Notes under the pieces: generated by a model
The model's database searches: none
Told to the model about the DNA's origin: nothing
The model's input: the letters and a program-made list of their open reading frames with translations, nothing else
Program-made: the position numbers and the translations under genes
Shown: in pieces, positions 43,413-52,282 of the stretch
How positions within the stretch are numbered: position 1 is the stretch's first letter
Layout: the number at the start of each line of letters is the position of its first letter
Origin: Pseudothermotoga sp.
GTDB taxonomy: Bacteria > Thermotogota > Thermotogae > Thermotogales > DSM-5069
NCBI GenBank assembly: GCA_003510135.1
Contig: DOKY01000008.1
Coordinates: 64,816 to 120,849 of the forward strand
DNA length: 56,034 nt
Direction of reading: 5' to 3'

Positions 43413-44452
43413 GGTTCAACCCCCATGATTCGCTTCAAATTGACGTCGTATGGAGATCTCACTATTCCCTTCTCCGTGATTATTGCGGTGATGAGATCAT
43501 GCTCGGTGACATCGAAAGCCGGATTGTACACCTTCACGCCCTCAGCAGCAATTCTCACGCCGCCGATGTGCGTCACCTCCGTATGAGAGCGCTCTTCAAT
43601 GGGTATCTGTGAGCCATCTTTGAGATTCAGATCTATCGTCGAAGTGGGAGCAGCAACGTAGAAGGGTACACCGTGCCTCTTCGCAAGCACCGCGAGCGTG
43701 TAGGTGCCTATCTTGTTCGCGACATCTCCATTGGCTGCGATCCTGTCGGCCCCAACTATGACCGCATTAACCTTACCCTGCTTCATGGCCCAGCCTGCCA
43801 TGTTATCGCAGATCAGGATCGTTTCGACACCAAGCTGGACCAGTTCCCAGGCTGTCAGGCGCGCACCCTGCAAATAAGGTCTCGTCTCGTCCACGTAGAC
43901 CCTCAATCTCTTACCGTTCTCCACGGCAGCACGTATGACACCAAGTGCCGTGCCGTAATCCACGGTGGCCAGAGCGCCAGCGTTGCAATGAGTCAGAACC
44001 GTGTCGCCATCTCTGAGCAATGTCTGACCGTGTCGGCCTATGGATCTGTTCGTTTCTATGTCCTCCTGCGCTATCTTCATGGCCTCTTCCTCGAGAACCT
44101 TGACGAAGTCTTTGTTCTGGCTCGCGATGAACTTCTCGTGCATTCTCTTCAAAGCCCAGAAGAGGTTCACGGCCGTTGGCCTCGTTCGAGCGATAGTGTC
44201 GTAGACCTGTTGCATCGCTTTGCGGAGATCTTCACCGTCCAGGTGTGAAAATTGCTTCGCGCCGAGCACGTAACCAAAGGCTGCCGCGGCGCCGATGGCT
44301 GGTGCGCCGCGAACAACCATATCTTTGATTGCCTGAGCCACTTCGAGGTAACTCTTGCACACAACGTTTTCGATGACGTGCGGAAGCTTTCTCTGATCAA
44401 CCAGGATGAGTGAGTCCCCTGTCCACTGCATCGTTATGGTTTTGAGCGTCAT
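43409..44452 (-). CDS. mtnA: Methylthioribose-1-phosphate isomerase
   Basis: A 347-residue enzyme that isomerises 5-methylthioribose-1-phosphate to the ribulose form in methionine salvage. VVRGAPAIGAAAAFGYVLG, THCNAGALATVDYGTALG (catalytic Cys region) and VIVGADRIAANGDVANKIGT (catalytic Asp region) are intact and separate it from eIF2B alpha-like relatives. The stop of the parvulin gene and this ATG share one base (TAATG). No other salvage gene is near, although ahcY elsewhere in the window is part of the same methyl cycle. Confidence 0.95.
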   Translation of the reverse strand: MTLKTITMQWTGDSLILVDQRKLPHVIENVVCKSYLEVAQAIKDMVVRGAPAIGAAAAFGYVLGAKQFSHLDGEDLRKAMQQVYDTIARTRPTAVNLFWALKRMHEKFIASQNKDFVKVLEEEAMKIAQEDIETNRSIGRHGQTLLRDGDTVLTHCNAGALATVDYGTALGVIRAAVENGKRLRVYVDETRPYLQGARLTAWELVQLGVETILICDNMAGWAMKQGKVNAVIVGADRIAANGDVANKIGTYTLAVLAKRHGVPFYVAAPTSTIDLNLKDGSQIPIEERSHTEVTHIGGVRIAAEGVKVYNPAFDVTEHDLITAIITEKGIVRSPYDVNLKRIMGVEP

Positions 44453-45504
44453 TACTGCTGCGATCCCCCTTCAGTTTCAGTCCCACTCAGGAGATAAACC
44501 TTGATATCGCTGGATTGTTTGAATTTGAGAAATTCCTCTTGAACCCATTTCTGCCACAACTCGTTCGCCTTGGATTGTGCCAGATAATCCCTTATATCAG
44601 CTGCAACTTCCTCCAGCGCCTGATAACCTCTGGGCTTCTTTTCCAGAACGCGGTAGATCTCCCATCCACCGCTTGTCTTCATCGGACCGACGATCGCACC
44701 CGCCGGACTTGCGAACACCTTTTCTTCAACTTCTTGACTCAGCAGGCCACTGTAGCGTTCAACCCAGCCCAGCTCACCAGCTTTGTCCTTGGTCAGCGGG
44801 TCGATCGAGACCTCACTGGCAATGGCTGTGAACTCCTCGCCGGTTCTGAGCCTCTCCAGAACCTTGTTTGCCTGTTCCTGCGTCTCAACGATGATCCTCA
44901 AAAGCTTTGCAGACTCTTCGACAGCGAAGTATTCCTTGTTTTCTTCGTAGAATTTTTTCACTTCCTCGTCGCTAACAGTCGAACCTTCCGTCACCCTCTG
45001 ATGGATCTCCTGAAGCGTCTGCTGGACTGTGAAGATCCATCTGAGCCTGTTCTTGAACGTTTCAAGATCTCCAAGGTTTGCACTCTTGAGATACCAGTCC
45101 AGATCGGTTTCCGTCATGTTGTACTGGGACAGCGTTTTGTTCAGCTCATCGTTGACGAGCTTCTCTATCGTTTCTTGTGGAACAACGATGCCCATCTTCT
45201 CAGCGATTTGGACGATCAAGATCTGATCGATCAAGTTGTTGAGTACTTCCCTTTTGTAGCGCTGAAGGACTGCCAGACCTTCGGGTGTACCCGTGAGCAC
45301 CTGGTAGAACCTCTCATCGATTGACTTCAACTGCAACAAAAGCCTGTTCAGGTTTGCTTCTCTGTCAAGCTCTTCCTGCGTGACTTGTCTACCGTTCACC
45401 TCTGCGACGACAATCGAGCTGGGTGTTGCACTGTCTGTTGTTTCCTGAGCAAGAAGGTTCAATACCAGAACTACCATGATGACGATGATGAAAAACTTCT
45501 TCAC
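44452..45504 (-). CDS. Secreted parvulin-type peptidyl-prolyl isomerase (SurA/PrsA-like)
   Basis: A 350-residue protein with a signal peptide (about 1-20, KKFFIIVIMVVLVLNLLAQ). A SurA-N-like helical region (about 35-185, with LNNLIDQILIVQIAEKMGI) flanks a rotamase domain (about 190-295) with LLRIIVETQEQANKVLERL, GEEFTAIASEVSIDP and KAGELGWVERYSG. It likely helps fold exported or sheath (toga) proteins. GTG 45504 follows GGGAGGAG and starts one base after the mazG stop; the frame to 45540 lies inside mazG. Confidence 0.88.
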   Translation of the reverse strand: MKKFFIIVIMVVLVLNLLAQETTDSATPSSIVVAEVNGRQVTQEELDREANLNRLLLQLKSIDERFYQVLTGTPEGLAVLQRYKREVLNNLIDQILIVQIAEKMGIVVPQETIEKLVNDELNKTLSQYNMTETDLDWYLKSANLGDLETFKNRLRWIFTVQQTLQEIHQRVTEGSTVSDEEVKKFYEENKEYFAVEESAKLLRIIVETQEQANKVLERLRTGEEFTAIASEVSIDPLTKDKAGELGWVERYSGLLSQEVEEKVFASPAGAIVGPMKTSGGWEIYRVLEKKPRGYQALEEVAADIRDYLAQSKANELWQKWVQEEFLKFKQSSDIKVYLLSGTETEGGSQQ

Positions 45505-45505
45505 T

Positions 45506-46276
45506 TCACTCTCCTCCCTTCGCTTCTTCCCAGAGAGCATCGAGTTGTTCCAGAGTCATCTTCTTCAACTCGAGCCCGCGCTTCTTTGCAAAATCCTCGA
45601 CCATCGCGAACCTGTTGGCAAACTTTTCAACAGCCCTGCGCAACGCAAGCTCGGGATCGACGCCCGAAAACCTCGCCACGTTGACAACGGCGAAAAGCAG
45701 ATCCCCAAGCTCTTCCTCCACTGATCCCAGATTTTCCCGCTGGATCGCCTCCTCGAGTTCCCTCACCTCTTCTCTGACCTTTTCCATGGCTCCCGAAACA
45801 TCTGGCCAGTCGAAGCCGACCGCTGCTGCGTTCTCCTGAATCCTCCTTGCAAGACTGAGAGCAGGTAACGCTTTGTTCAGATTGCCGATCGCCGAAGACT
45901 TTTTCGCCCCCTTTTCCTGCGACTTAATCCGTTCCCACTGCTCGTAAGAATAACCCGGACTGTCGCCGAACACGTGCGGATGACGTCTTACGAGCTTTTC
46001 TCTGAGTGTCTTCAGGACGTCTGCAATGTCGAACGCACCCCTTTCCTTGGCGATCTGTGCATGAAAAATGACCTGAAGCAAGACGTCCCCAAGCTCTTCG
46101 ATCATCCTCGCGTTGTTCTTCTCATCGATTGCGTCCAGCAGCTCGTAAGCTTCTTCGATCAGATAGGGCTTCAAAGATTCGTGAGTCTGGCTGCGATCCC
46201 ATTCGCATCCGTGGTCGGAGCGCAGTGTTTCCATGATCTGAACCAATTTTTCGAATTCTTCACCCAGGATTCCCAA
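45506..46276 (-). CDS. mazG: Nucleoside triphosphate pyrophosphohydrolase MazG
   Basis: A 256-residue enzyme with two tandem MazG domains. The first has GCEWDRSQTHESLKPYLIEE and EEAYELLDAIDEKN (E-E-x-x-E metal motif) with EELGDVLLQVIFHA; the second has VREEVRELEEAI and VEEELGDLLFAVVNVARF. Hydrolyses (d)NTPs to monophosphates, cleaning the nucleotide pool or lowering ppGpp. TTG 46276 follows GAGGAGGGTG and starts one base after the PhoU-like stop. Confidence 0.95.
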   Translation of the reverse strand: MGILGEEFEKLVQIMETLRSDHGCEWDRSQTHESLKPYLIEEAYELLDAIDEKNNARMIEELGDVLLQVIFHAQIAKERGAFDIADVLKTLREKLVRRHPHVFGDSPGYSYEQWERIKSQEKGAKKSSAIGNLNKALPALSLARRIQENAAAVGFDWPDVSGAMEKVREEVRELEEAIQRENLGSVEEELGDLLFAVVNVARFSGVDPELALRRAVEKFANRFAMVEDFAKKRGLELKKMTLEQLDALWEEAKGGE

Positions 46277-46277
46277 G

Positions 46278-46928
46278 TTACACCCTCCTCTTGAGTGAGA
46301 CAATCTGGACCCTATCTGAACAGTCCTCCGCCCTGTCCGCGATATCCGCCAGACTTCTGATCAAATCTTTGAGGTGCATCTTTTGCCCGTGGGAAATACC
46401 TTGAATGGAGAATATCTTTCTCAGCAAGCTTCTCTCGATACCGTCAACTTCGTGTTCTTTTAGTTCCGTCGCATCGACAAACTCAACGACGCGGTTCAGA
46501 TCGCTGAAAAGATATTCTATCGCCTGTTTGAGAACATCGTACGTTTCGATGCACCTGTCGAGCAACGCCTTGATCTCCTCGTTCAGGGAATCTGGAATAT
46601 AGGGCCTTTCGATCTCGAGCAGGTCGGCCACATATTCAGCCTTGTTCGCGACTTTGTCGGCCGCTTCGATAATCCCGAGCAGATCACCTCTAAAGTTGGG
46701 CAGGAAAGCACCGCTGTACATGATGCTTTCAACCTTTCTTCTGACAATGTCCGCTTCATGTTCGAGTCTACGAACCTCCTCAGCAAGTTCTGCGATGCGA
46801 TCCAGCTGCTGTGACAAGTAAACCTCGAGCAGGTTCTTCAAACTCACCAGCGTTGTGCTAACCTTTTCGAGATGCTCATGCACGAGATTCACGATTTCCA
46901 GCTCTTTCTTGCCAACTACCCAACCCAT
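46278..46928 (-). CDS. DUF47 / PhoU-like protein
   Basis: A 216-residue, all-helical protein (two three-helix bundles) of the DUF47/PhoU-like family. Metal-binding-type acidic motifs are in VRRLEHEADIVRR and LKEHEVDGIE, with IIEAADKVANKAEYVADLL between. Relatives usually sit beside a Pit phosphate permease and regulate it; no permease is here. ATG 46928 follows GAGGAGTG. It is the first gene of the 15-gene leftward run. Confidence 0.88.
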   Translation of the reverse strand: MGWVVGKKELEIVNLVHEHLEKVSTTLVSLKNLLEVYLSQQLDRIAELAEEVRRLEHEADIVRRKVESIMYSGAFLPNFRGDLLGIIEAADKVANKAEYVADLLEIERPYIPDSLNEEIKALLDRCIETYDVLKQAIEYLFSDLNRVVEFVDATELKEHEVDGIERSLLRKIFSIQGISHGQKMHLKDLIRSLADIADRAEDCSDRVQIVSLKRRV

Positions 46929-46972
46929 CGCTAACACTCCTCGTAAGAAAGGATCTCCAGGACTCCGCTTCT

Positions 46973-46978
46973 ATTATA
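46973..46978 (-). promoter_or_regulatory. -10 box for the 15-gene operon
   Basis: A perfect TATAAT read leftward, about 45 bases before the PhoU-like start codon. The -35 at 17 bases (TCCGTT) is weak, so this may be an activated or extended promoter. Confidence 0.45.
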
Positions 46979-47097
46979 CCGGGCTTCCATCGTGAAACGG
47001 ATGCAGGATGGGTTAATATTTTCCTGCTTCAAGAGTAACGTTCACTCAGGCGAGTCCGGTGAGATGATCTTGGAGGATCAAACGAAGAAGAATTTGT

Positions 47098-47103
47098 TAT
47101 AAA
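47098..47103 (+). promoter_or_regulatory. -10 box for glpK-glpP
   Basis: TATAAA, with a weak GGATCA -35 at a 17-base spacing. Transcription near 47110 gives a leader of about 80 bases containing the GlpP-type terminator. Confidence 0.45.
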
Positions 47104-47130
47104 ATATGAATGCGTGGAGGAGAAGAGGAG

Positions 47131-47164
47131 AAGGCCACGTCCCAACTGGGGTGTGGTCTTTTTT
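47131..47164 (+). terminator. Leader terminator of glpK, probable GlpP target
   Basis: GGCCACGTCCC pairs with GGGGTGTGGTC (11 pairs, three of them G-U) around AACT, followed by TTTTTT. It lies 26 bases before the glpK start, after the promoter. A near copy fronts the glycerol-3-phosphate dehydrogenase operon at 52283-52314. glpP, an antiterminator gene, follows glpK. Confidence 0.82.
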
Positions 47165-47189
47165 GATTATTTGTTGGGGGTGCGCATGG

Positions 47190-48686
47190 ATGAAGGAACG
47201 ATACGTTCTCGCACTGGATCAGGGTACGACGAGTTCTCGGGCCATACTCTTCGATTCGAACGGAAACGTCGTTGGTATGGTGAACCAGGAGTTTCCACAG
47301 ATCTATCCGAAACCCGGATGGGTGGAACACGACCCTTACGACATCCTCGAATCTCAGTTGAGTGTGGCTAAGAAGCTTCTCCGCACATTTAACGTCGAGC
47401 CCGGGCAAATAGCCGCGATAGGCATCACAAACCAGAGAGAAACGACCATCGTGTGGGACAAAAAAACGGGGAAACCCGTTTACAACGCGATAGTTTGGCA
47501 GTGCAGAAGAACGGCAAACTTCTGCGATGAGCTCAAAGCGCAGGGCCTCGCTGATTATATACAGCACAAGACAGGTCTGGTGATCGATGCTTACTTCTCA
47601 GCCACGAAAGTTCAGTGGATCTTGCAGAACGTACCCGGTGTGTTGGAGAAAGCTAAGAGAGGAGATGTTGCCTTCGGCACTGTGGACAGCTGGCTCATCT
47701 GGAACTTGACGGGTGGAAAGGTTCATGCCACAGACGTGTCCAACGCTTCGAGGACCATGCTGTTTAACATTAACGATCTATGCTGGGATGATGACCTGCT
47801 GGGTTTGTTCGGTGTACCTCGTTCAATGCTACCTCAGGTTTTCCCTTCAAGTCACGTGTACGGCGTGACGGACAAGGATATCTTCGGAGTTGAGATACCC
47901 ATCGCAGCGGACATAGGAGATCAGCAGGCAGCACTGTTTGGACAGATGTGCGTCCAAGTGGGCATGGTCAAAAACACCTACGGTACGGGCTGTTTCATAC
48001 TCATGAACATCGGCGATAAACCCATCTTCTCACGCTCTGGGTTGCTGACAACTGTCGCCTGGAAGTTGAAGGATGAGGTCTTCTACGCGCTCGAAGGGAG
48101 CGTTTTCATAGCAGGGGCTGCAGTGCAGTGGCTCAGGGACGAGCTGAGGATGGTTGAAACTGCAGCTGAGACTGAGCAAATGGCGCTGAGCGTTCCAAAT
48201 TCGGCCGGTGTTTACGTTGTTCCGGCGTTTGTGGGTCTTGGCGCACCCCACTGGGACATGTACGCGAGGGGTGCGATTTTCGGGCTCACGAGAGGCTCAA
48301 AGAAAGAGCACATAGTTAGGGCTGTTCTGGAATCGATCGCGTACCAGACTAGGGACGTCGTCGAGGTGATGTGCAAGGAGTGTCGGACGGAACTGAAAAC
48401 CCTGAGGGTCGACGGAGGTGCGTCGAAGAACAACTTCTTGATGCAGTTTCAGGCGGACATTCTGAACGTTCCTGTGGAGAGACCGAAGGTGAACGAGACA
48501 ACGGCTCTGGGGGCAGCGTACCTCGCAGGTCTGGCGGTGGGTTACTGGGAAAGCATGCAGCAGATAGAGTCTCAGTGGCAGCTTGACAGAAGGTTCGTTC
48601 CAAATATGAATGAGAAGGAAAGAGAGGAGCTCTACAGGGGCTGGAGGAAAGCGGTGGAACGAGCCAAGAGGTGGTTGGAACCGTGA
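47190..48686 (+). CDS. glpK: Glycerol kinase
   Basis: A 498-residue FGGY-family kinase that phosphorylates glycerol to sn-glycerol-3-phosphate. ALDQGTTSSRAILFDSNGN (phosphate-1 loop), GITNQRETTIVWDKKTG, IVWQCRRTA (glycerol-binding Arg), YGTGCFILMNIG and LRVDGGASKNNFLMQFQAD are all intact, and the length is normal. ATG 47190 behind GGGGGTG; a frame back to 47106 runs through the leader terminator and is rejected. No glpF facilitator gene is adjacent in the window. Overlaps glpP by four bases; expression likely controlled by antitermination. Confidence 0.97.
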   Translation: MKERYVLALDQGTTSSRAILFDSNGNVVGMVNQEFPQIYPKPGWVEHDPYDILESQLSVAKKLLRTFNVEPGQIAAIGITNQRETTIVWDKKTGKPVYNAIVWQCRRTANFCDELKAQGLADYIQHKTGLVIDAYFSATKVQWILQNVPGVLEKAKRGDVAFGTVDSWLIWNLTGGKVHATDVSNASRTMLFNINDLCWDDDLLGLFGVPRSMLPQVFPSSHVYGVTDKDIFGVEIPIAADIGDQQAALFGQMCVQVGMVKNTYGTGCFILMNIGDKPIFSRSGLLTTVAWKLKDEVFYALEGSVFIAGAAVQWLRDELRMVETAAETEQMALSVPNSAGVYVVPAFVGLGAPHWDMYARGAIFGLTRGSKKEHIVRAVLESIAYQTRDVVEVMCKECRTELKTLRVDGGASKNNFLMQFQADILNVPVERPKVNETTALGAAYLAGLAVGYWESMQQIESQWQLDRRFVPNMNEKEREELYRGWRKAVERAKRWLEP

Positions 48687-49249
48687 GGGACGAAAAGTAC
48701 TTCGCACATCCTGTTGTGCCAGCACTGAGAAGTGAAGAACAACTGCAAAGAGCGGCAGAGAGCATGGCAACTTCGGTCTTTCTCCTTTACGGTGATCTGA
48801 TGAACTTGAAGAGTGTGGTGAAGTACCTTCATGATCATGGCAAGAAAGTCTTCGTTCATCTGGATCTGATCAAAGGCTTGGGTAGGGACGAGAACGCGGT
48901 TGAATACCTCAAGGCGCAGATCCTGGTAGATGGCATGATAACCACAAAGGGAAATCTGGTAACCGTCGCAAAAAAGGTGGGTCTGGTACCCATACAGAGG
49001 ATCTTCCTTCTCGATTCGCAATCGCTCGCGACGGGCATCGCGCAGATAAAATCGCACCGACCGGATTACATAGAAGTGTTGCCAGGTTTGATCCCGGATC
49101 TGATCCAGCGGATAGTTCAGGAAACAAATATACCTGTGATAACGGGAGGCTTGATCAAAACTGTACAGCAGGCACTGGAGGCACTCAAGAAAGGTGCGAT
49201 GGCGATCTCGACGAGTGAAGAGAGTTTGTGGAATTTAAAACTAAGCTGA
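48683..49249 (+). CDS. glpP: Glycerol-3-phosphate responsive antiterminator GlpP
   Basis: A 188-residue protein of the GlpP family, a TIM-barrel-like RNA-binding regulator. HPVVPALRSEEQLQRAA, VFLLYGDLMNLKSVVKYL, VFVHLDLIKGLGRDE, IEVLPGLIPDLI and PVITGGLIKTVQQALEAL are the family blocks. In Bacillus GlpP with glycerol-3-phosphate binds the leader mRNA of glpD and glpFK and prevents termination. GTG 48683 overlaps the glpK stop (GTGA) behind AGAGGTGG. Its last nine bases overlap, in the opposite direction, the end of the DUF1667 gene. Confidence 0.93.
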   Translation: MRDEKYFAHPVVPALRSEEQLQRAAESMATSVFLLYGDLMNLKSVVKYLHDHGKKVFVHLDLIKGLGRDENAVEYLKAQILVDGMITTKGNLVTVAKKVGLVPIQRIFLLDSQSLATGIAQIKSHRPDYIEVLPGLIPDLIQRIVQETNIPVITGGLIKTVQQALEALKKGAMAISTSEESLWNLKLS

Positions 49250-49609
49250 GTTGACCCTTTTCACGGTACGCGTAGCTATGACATCCACCCCCGTGTCGAG
49301 GACATTTTTCAGGATCACATCGCCCACCTTCACGGGGGCTTCTGCTTGAACCTGCTTGATCAGCTGCATGAACTTCGGTATTAGCCTTTTGGGTATGGGC
49401 CTGTTCGTCTTGACCGAGACGAGTGGAAGTTCACCGTTAACGACTTTCACACTGGTGGGAACGATCCTCTTGGGCTCTTTCAGCTCGTCTTCAAGGTAAG
49501 AAAGACCCCTCGGACAGCGGTTGCCCTGGACTGAAACTATCTTTCCATCCTCCACACGGTATTTTATTTTGCATCCCATCGGACACAGCACGCAGACTAT
49601 CTTTTCCAC
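49241..49609 (-). CDS. DUF1667 protein, third subunit of the glycerol-3-phosphate dehydrogenase set
   Basis: A 122-residue protein. The cysteines in CVLCPMGCK and NRCPRGLSYLEDEL would bind an Fe-S cluster or zinc. DUF1667 proteins are regularly encoded after the GlpA and NAD(FAD) oxidoreductase genes in Thermotoga and clostridia. A role as the small redox subunit is inferred from that linkage. GTG 49609 is chosen since GGAGG lies six bases upstream; the ATG at 49615 overlaps that site. Confidence 0.85.
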   Translation of the reverse strand: MEKIVCVLCPMGCKIKYRVEDGKIVSVQGNRCPRGLSYLEDELKEPKRIVPTSVKVVNGELPLVSVKTNRPIPKRLIPKFMQLIKQVQAEAPVKVGDVILKNVLDTGVDVIATRTVKRVNSA

Positions 49610-49611
49610 AG

Positions 49612-50829
49612 TCATACCTCCTCGAGCCTGACCTCGACCATGTCAAGGTTTGCGAGCTTCCGCTCCGGAATCTTCACAACGATCATCTCGCTCGGAGTGA
49701 GGTCTTCAAAGCTTTTTTCAAAACCACCAACCTTCAGCAGGGCTCTTTCCATGGGTTTTCTGCATCTGAGATAAAGTGTGAGATCATCGACGCCGCTATA
49801 AAAGTTCGGGAACGTGAGCATTACGTTCTCTCCAGGAACGATGGGAATGCCGAGTGAAAATCTATCTCCGTTGACATACCTCGAAGCGTACTCGCCGGCA
49901 CGTTCCCCCTCTCTGGTGACGTAGTCAACAAGGTCAAAGATCGCTGTGCAGTTGCCCGCGGCGAAGATCCATTCGTTCGAAGATTGGCCTGTGTTAGAGC
50001 AGGCGATTCCCCTGGTTCTCTTGTCGAGTGCGACCAAACTGTTAAGCATCTCTACCTGAGGGATGAGTCCAACCGAAAGAACGAGCGTGTCCACTTTGAA
50101 ACTCTTTTCAGTGCCCGGAATTGGTCTGAACTGTTCATCAACGCTCGCGACGATGACTTCCTCGAGTCTTTCGCTTCCCTTGACCTCAACCACTGTGCTG
50201 GAAAGATACAGTGGTATGTTGAAGTCTCTCAGACACTGTATCACGTTTCTGAGCAATCCACCGGGATAAGGAAGTCTCTCCACGACCCCCACAACTTCGA
50301 TGCCTTCGAGAGTCAACCTCCTGGCCATGATCATGCCGATGTCTCCAGAACCAACTATCAGAGCCCTTCTCCCGACTTTTCTGTTGTCTATGTTCATCAG
50401 TCGTTGAGCCACACCGGCAGTGAAAATACCAGAAGGTCTATCACCAGGAATCATCAGAGAACCAAAGGGTCGCTCGCGTGCCCCTGCCGCGTAGATGACC
50501 GCTTTTGTTTCAAGCTCGAACACGCCCTTCAGTGAGACGAGCAGGGCCGTTTTGTCTCTGTTGAGTCTCAGTACGTGGCAGTCGGTCAACACCTCTATCG
50601 CATCGGCGTATCTGTTCAGTTGCTCTCGGAAACGCTCCGCGTATTCAGGTCCTGTTAGTTCCTCTCTGAAATAATGCAGTCCGAAGCCGTTGTGAATGCA
50701 CTGATTCAAAATGCCACCTGTGATCTCGTCGCGCTCGGCGATGACCACCTTCAAATTCTTTTTCGCCGCCGCGATCGCCGCAGCCATGCCAGCCGCTCCT
50801 GCACCTATCACGAGCACATCCGTTTTCAT
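49612..50829 (-). CDS. NAD(P)/FAD-dependent oxidoreductase (GlpB-role subunit)
   Basis: A 405-residue flavoprotein. The FAD loop is VLVIGAGAAGMAAAIAAAKK at the N-terminus with an ERDEITGGILNQCIHNGFG block, and the NAD loop is RALIVGSGDIGMIMARRL near 175. The ATG start overlaps the upstream dehydrogenase stop (ATGA). Gene order dehydrogenase - this flavoprotein - DUF1667 suggests an electron-transfer subunit that passes electrons from glycerol-3-phosphate to NAD or another acceptor. Cytoplasmic, no membrane anchor is seen. Confidence 0.88.
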   Translation of the reverse strand: MKTDVLVIGAGAAGMAAAIAAAKKNLKVVIAERDEITGGILNQCIHNGFGLHYFREELTGPEYAERFREQLNRYADAIEVLTDCHVLRLNRDKTALLVSLKGVFELETKAVIYAAGARERPFGSLMIPGDRPSGIFTAGVAQRLMNIDNRKVGRRALIVGSGDIGMIMARRLTLEGIEVVGVVERLPYPGGLLRNVIQCLRDFNIPLYLSSTVVEVKGSERLEEVIVASVDEQFRPIPGTEKSFKVDTLVLSVGLIPQVEMLNSLVALDKRTRGIACSNTGQSSNEWIFAAGNCTAIFDLVDYVTREGERAGEYASRYVNGDRFSLGIPIVPGENVMLTFPNFYSGVDDLTLYLRCRKPMERALLKVGGFEKSFEDLTPSEMIVVKIPERKLANLDMVEVRLEEV

Positions 50830-52265
50830 TCTCTCACCTTCCCGTCAACTATCCAGCTGTTGGGGCTCTTGAGAACGATCTGGGAAGCGTCTGTTTTGAG
50901 TTCTCGCTCAAGGATCTTCAGTATCTTGCTCATGCAGAAGCCGCCCTGACAGCGACCGAACATAGCGCGTGTTCTGAACTTCACTCCATCAAGGGTTCTG
51001 GCCCCCCTTCTTATCGCTTCCACTATCTCCGCCTCGGTCACCTCGTTGCAGAAACAGACCATTCGACCCGCAGATGGATTCTCATTCACAGCCCTCTGCC
51101 ATTCCTCAAGGCTCAGCTCGGCATATCTCCTTATGCCCTTTCTCGTCGGTTTGAAACCTTTCTTAGTGGTGAGGCTGAGTCCCATCTGCTGTTGCAACAC
51201 TTCTTCGGCGATGTATTTTGCTATCGCGGGTGCTGCGGTGAGACCGGGAGACCTCATCGCCATCGCGTTTACGAAGTTTGGAACGATCTCGCTTTTACCG
51301 ATGAAGAAATCCTTCTGCGGACTTTCTGGTCTCAATCCCGCGAAGGTCTTGACCACCAAAGAGAAATCGATCTCCGGGACCAGTTTCAAAACGGAGTTCT
51401 TTACAGCCTGAACACCCTCACTGGTGGTCGTCAGATCGTTCTTCCTGTCGGCCGGGAGGTCCTCCGCGGTGGGTCCGAGGAGTAAACCTCCGTCTATTGT
51501 GGGAAGAACGAGTATTCCTTTAGACTTCTCCGTGGGAGTGGGGAAAACAACGCTCTTCACAACGTTACCGAGTTTCTTGTCGAGCAGGATGTACTGACCC
51601 TTTCTCGGATGCAGAGGCACGTACTCGGCACCCGCAAGTCTGGCGATCTCATCAGCGAACAAGCCTGCGGCGTTGATCACCACATCAACCCGGTGAACTC
51701 GCCTCTTTGTCACTATGCCGACGATCCTGTTTCCCTGTTTTTCGAAATCAATCACTTCCTCGTTCAGGAAAAGCTTCAGGCCGTTCTCAAGCGCGTTTTC
51801 CACCGCGGCTATCGCGACCATCCAGGGTTCGGTTATGCCTGCGGTTGGCGCCCAGAGCCCCATTTTCACTTCGGGATTGATCCTCGGTTCTCTCGAGAGG
51901 ATCGTTTCTCGATCGTGTATGCTCAGATCTGGAACACCATTTTTCTCGCCTTGAATGAGAAGCCTGTGAAGCACGGGGACTTCTCTATCGTCGAACGCGA
52001 GCACGTAGGAACCCGTTCTCTTGATTTCAAAATCGAGCTCGCGAGAAAGTTCGGTGTACATCTCGTTGCCGGTACTGCAAAATCTGGCCCGGACGCTTCC
52101 GACCGGATCGTCGTAACCAGCGTGCAGTATCGCGGAATTGGCTTTCGTCACACCCCAGCCGACGTCCAGGTTCTTTTCTATGAGCAACACTTCAACGTCG
52201 TACCTGCAAAGCTCTCTGGCGATAAGCGAACCGACGACACCAGCACCTATCACAGCGATGCGCAA
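50826..52265 (-). CDS. Glycerol-3-phosphate dehydrogenase, FAD-dependent (GlpA type)
   Basis: A 479-residue flavoenzyme that oxidises glycerol-3-phosphate to dihydroxyacetone phosphate. FAD loop IAVIGAGVVGSLIAREL at residue 3; DAO-fold blocks NSAILHAGYDDPVGS and DVVINAAGLFADEIARL; and a C-terminal BFD-like [2Fe-2S] domain with CFCNEVTEAEI and GRCQGGFC (C-x-C ... C-x4-C). TTG 52265 is the chosen start, six bases after GGAGGG; the frame to 52331 runs through the leader terminator. First gene of the three-gene operon. With glpK it completes glycerol conversion to a glycolytic intermediate. Confidence 0.9.
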   Translation of the reverse strand: MRIAVIGAGVVGSLIARELCRYDVEVLLIEKNLDVGWGVTKANSAILHAGYDDPVGSVRARFCSTGNEMYTELSRELDFEIKRTGSYVLAFDDREVPVLHRLLIQGEKNGVPDLSIHDRETILSREPRINPEVKMGLWAPTAGITEPWMVAIAAVENALENGLKLFLNEEVIDFEKQGNRIVGIVTKRRVHRVDVVINAAGLFADEIARLAGAEYVPLHPRKGQYILLDKKLGNVVKSVVFPTPTEKSKGILVLPTIDGGLLLGPTAEDLPADRKNDLTTTSEGVQAVKNSVLKLVPEIDFSLVVKTFAGLRPESPQKDFFIGKSEIVPNFVNAMAMRSPGLTAAPAIAKYIAEEVLQQQMGLSLTTKKGFKPTRKGIRRYAELSLEEWQRAVNENPSAGRMVCFCNEVTEAEIVEAIRRGARTLDGVKFRTRAMFGRCQGGFCMSKILKILERELKTDASQIVLKSPNSWIVDGKVRE

Positions 52266-52282
52266 GACGATCCCTCCAAAAG

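Noticed and set aside
47097..47567. Minus-strand frame overlapping the glpK leader, and the N-terminal extension of the GlpA-type frame (to 52331), both encoding an HPSW-VAFS peptide
   Set aside because: The similar peptides arise because both frames read through the paired leader terminators. They are not a protein motif; true starts lie downstream with good ribosome sites.
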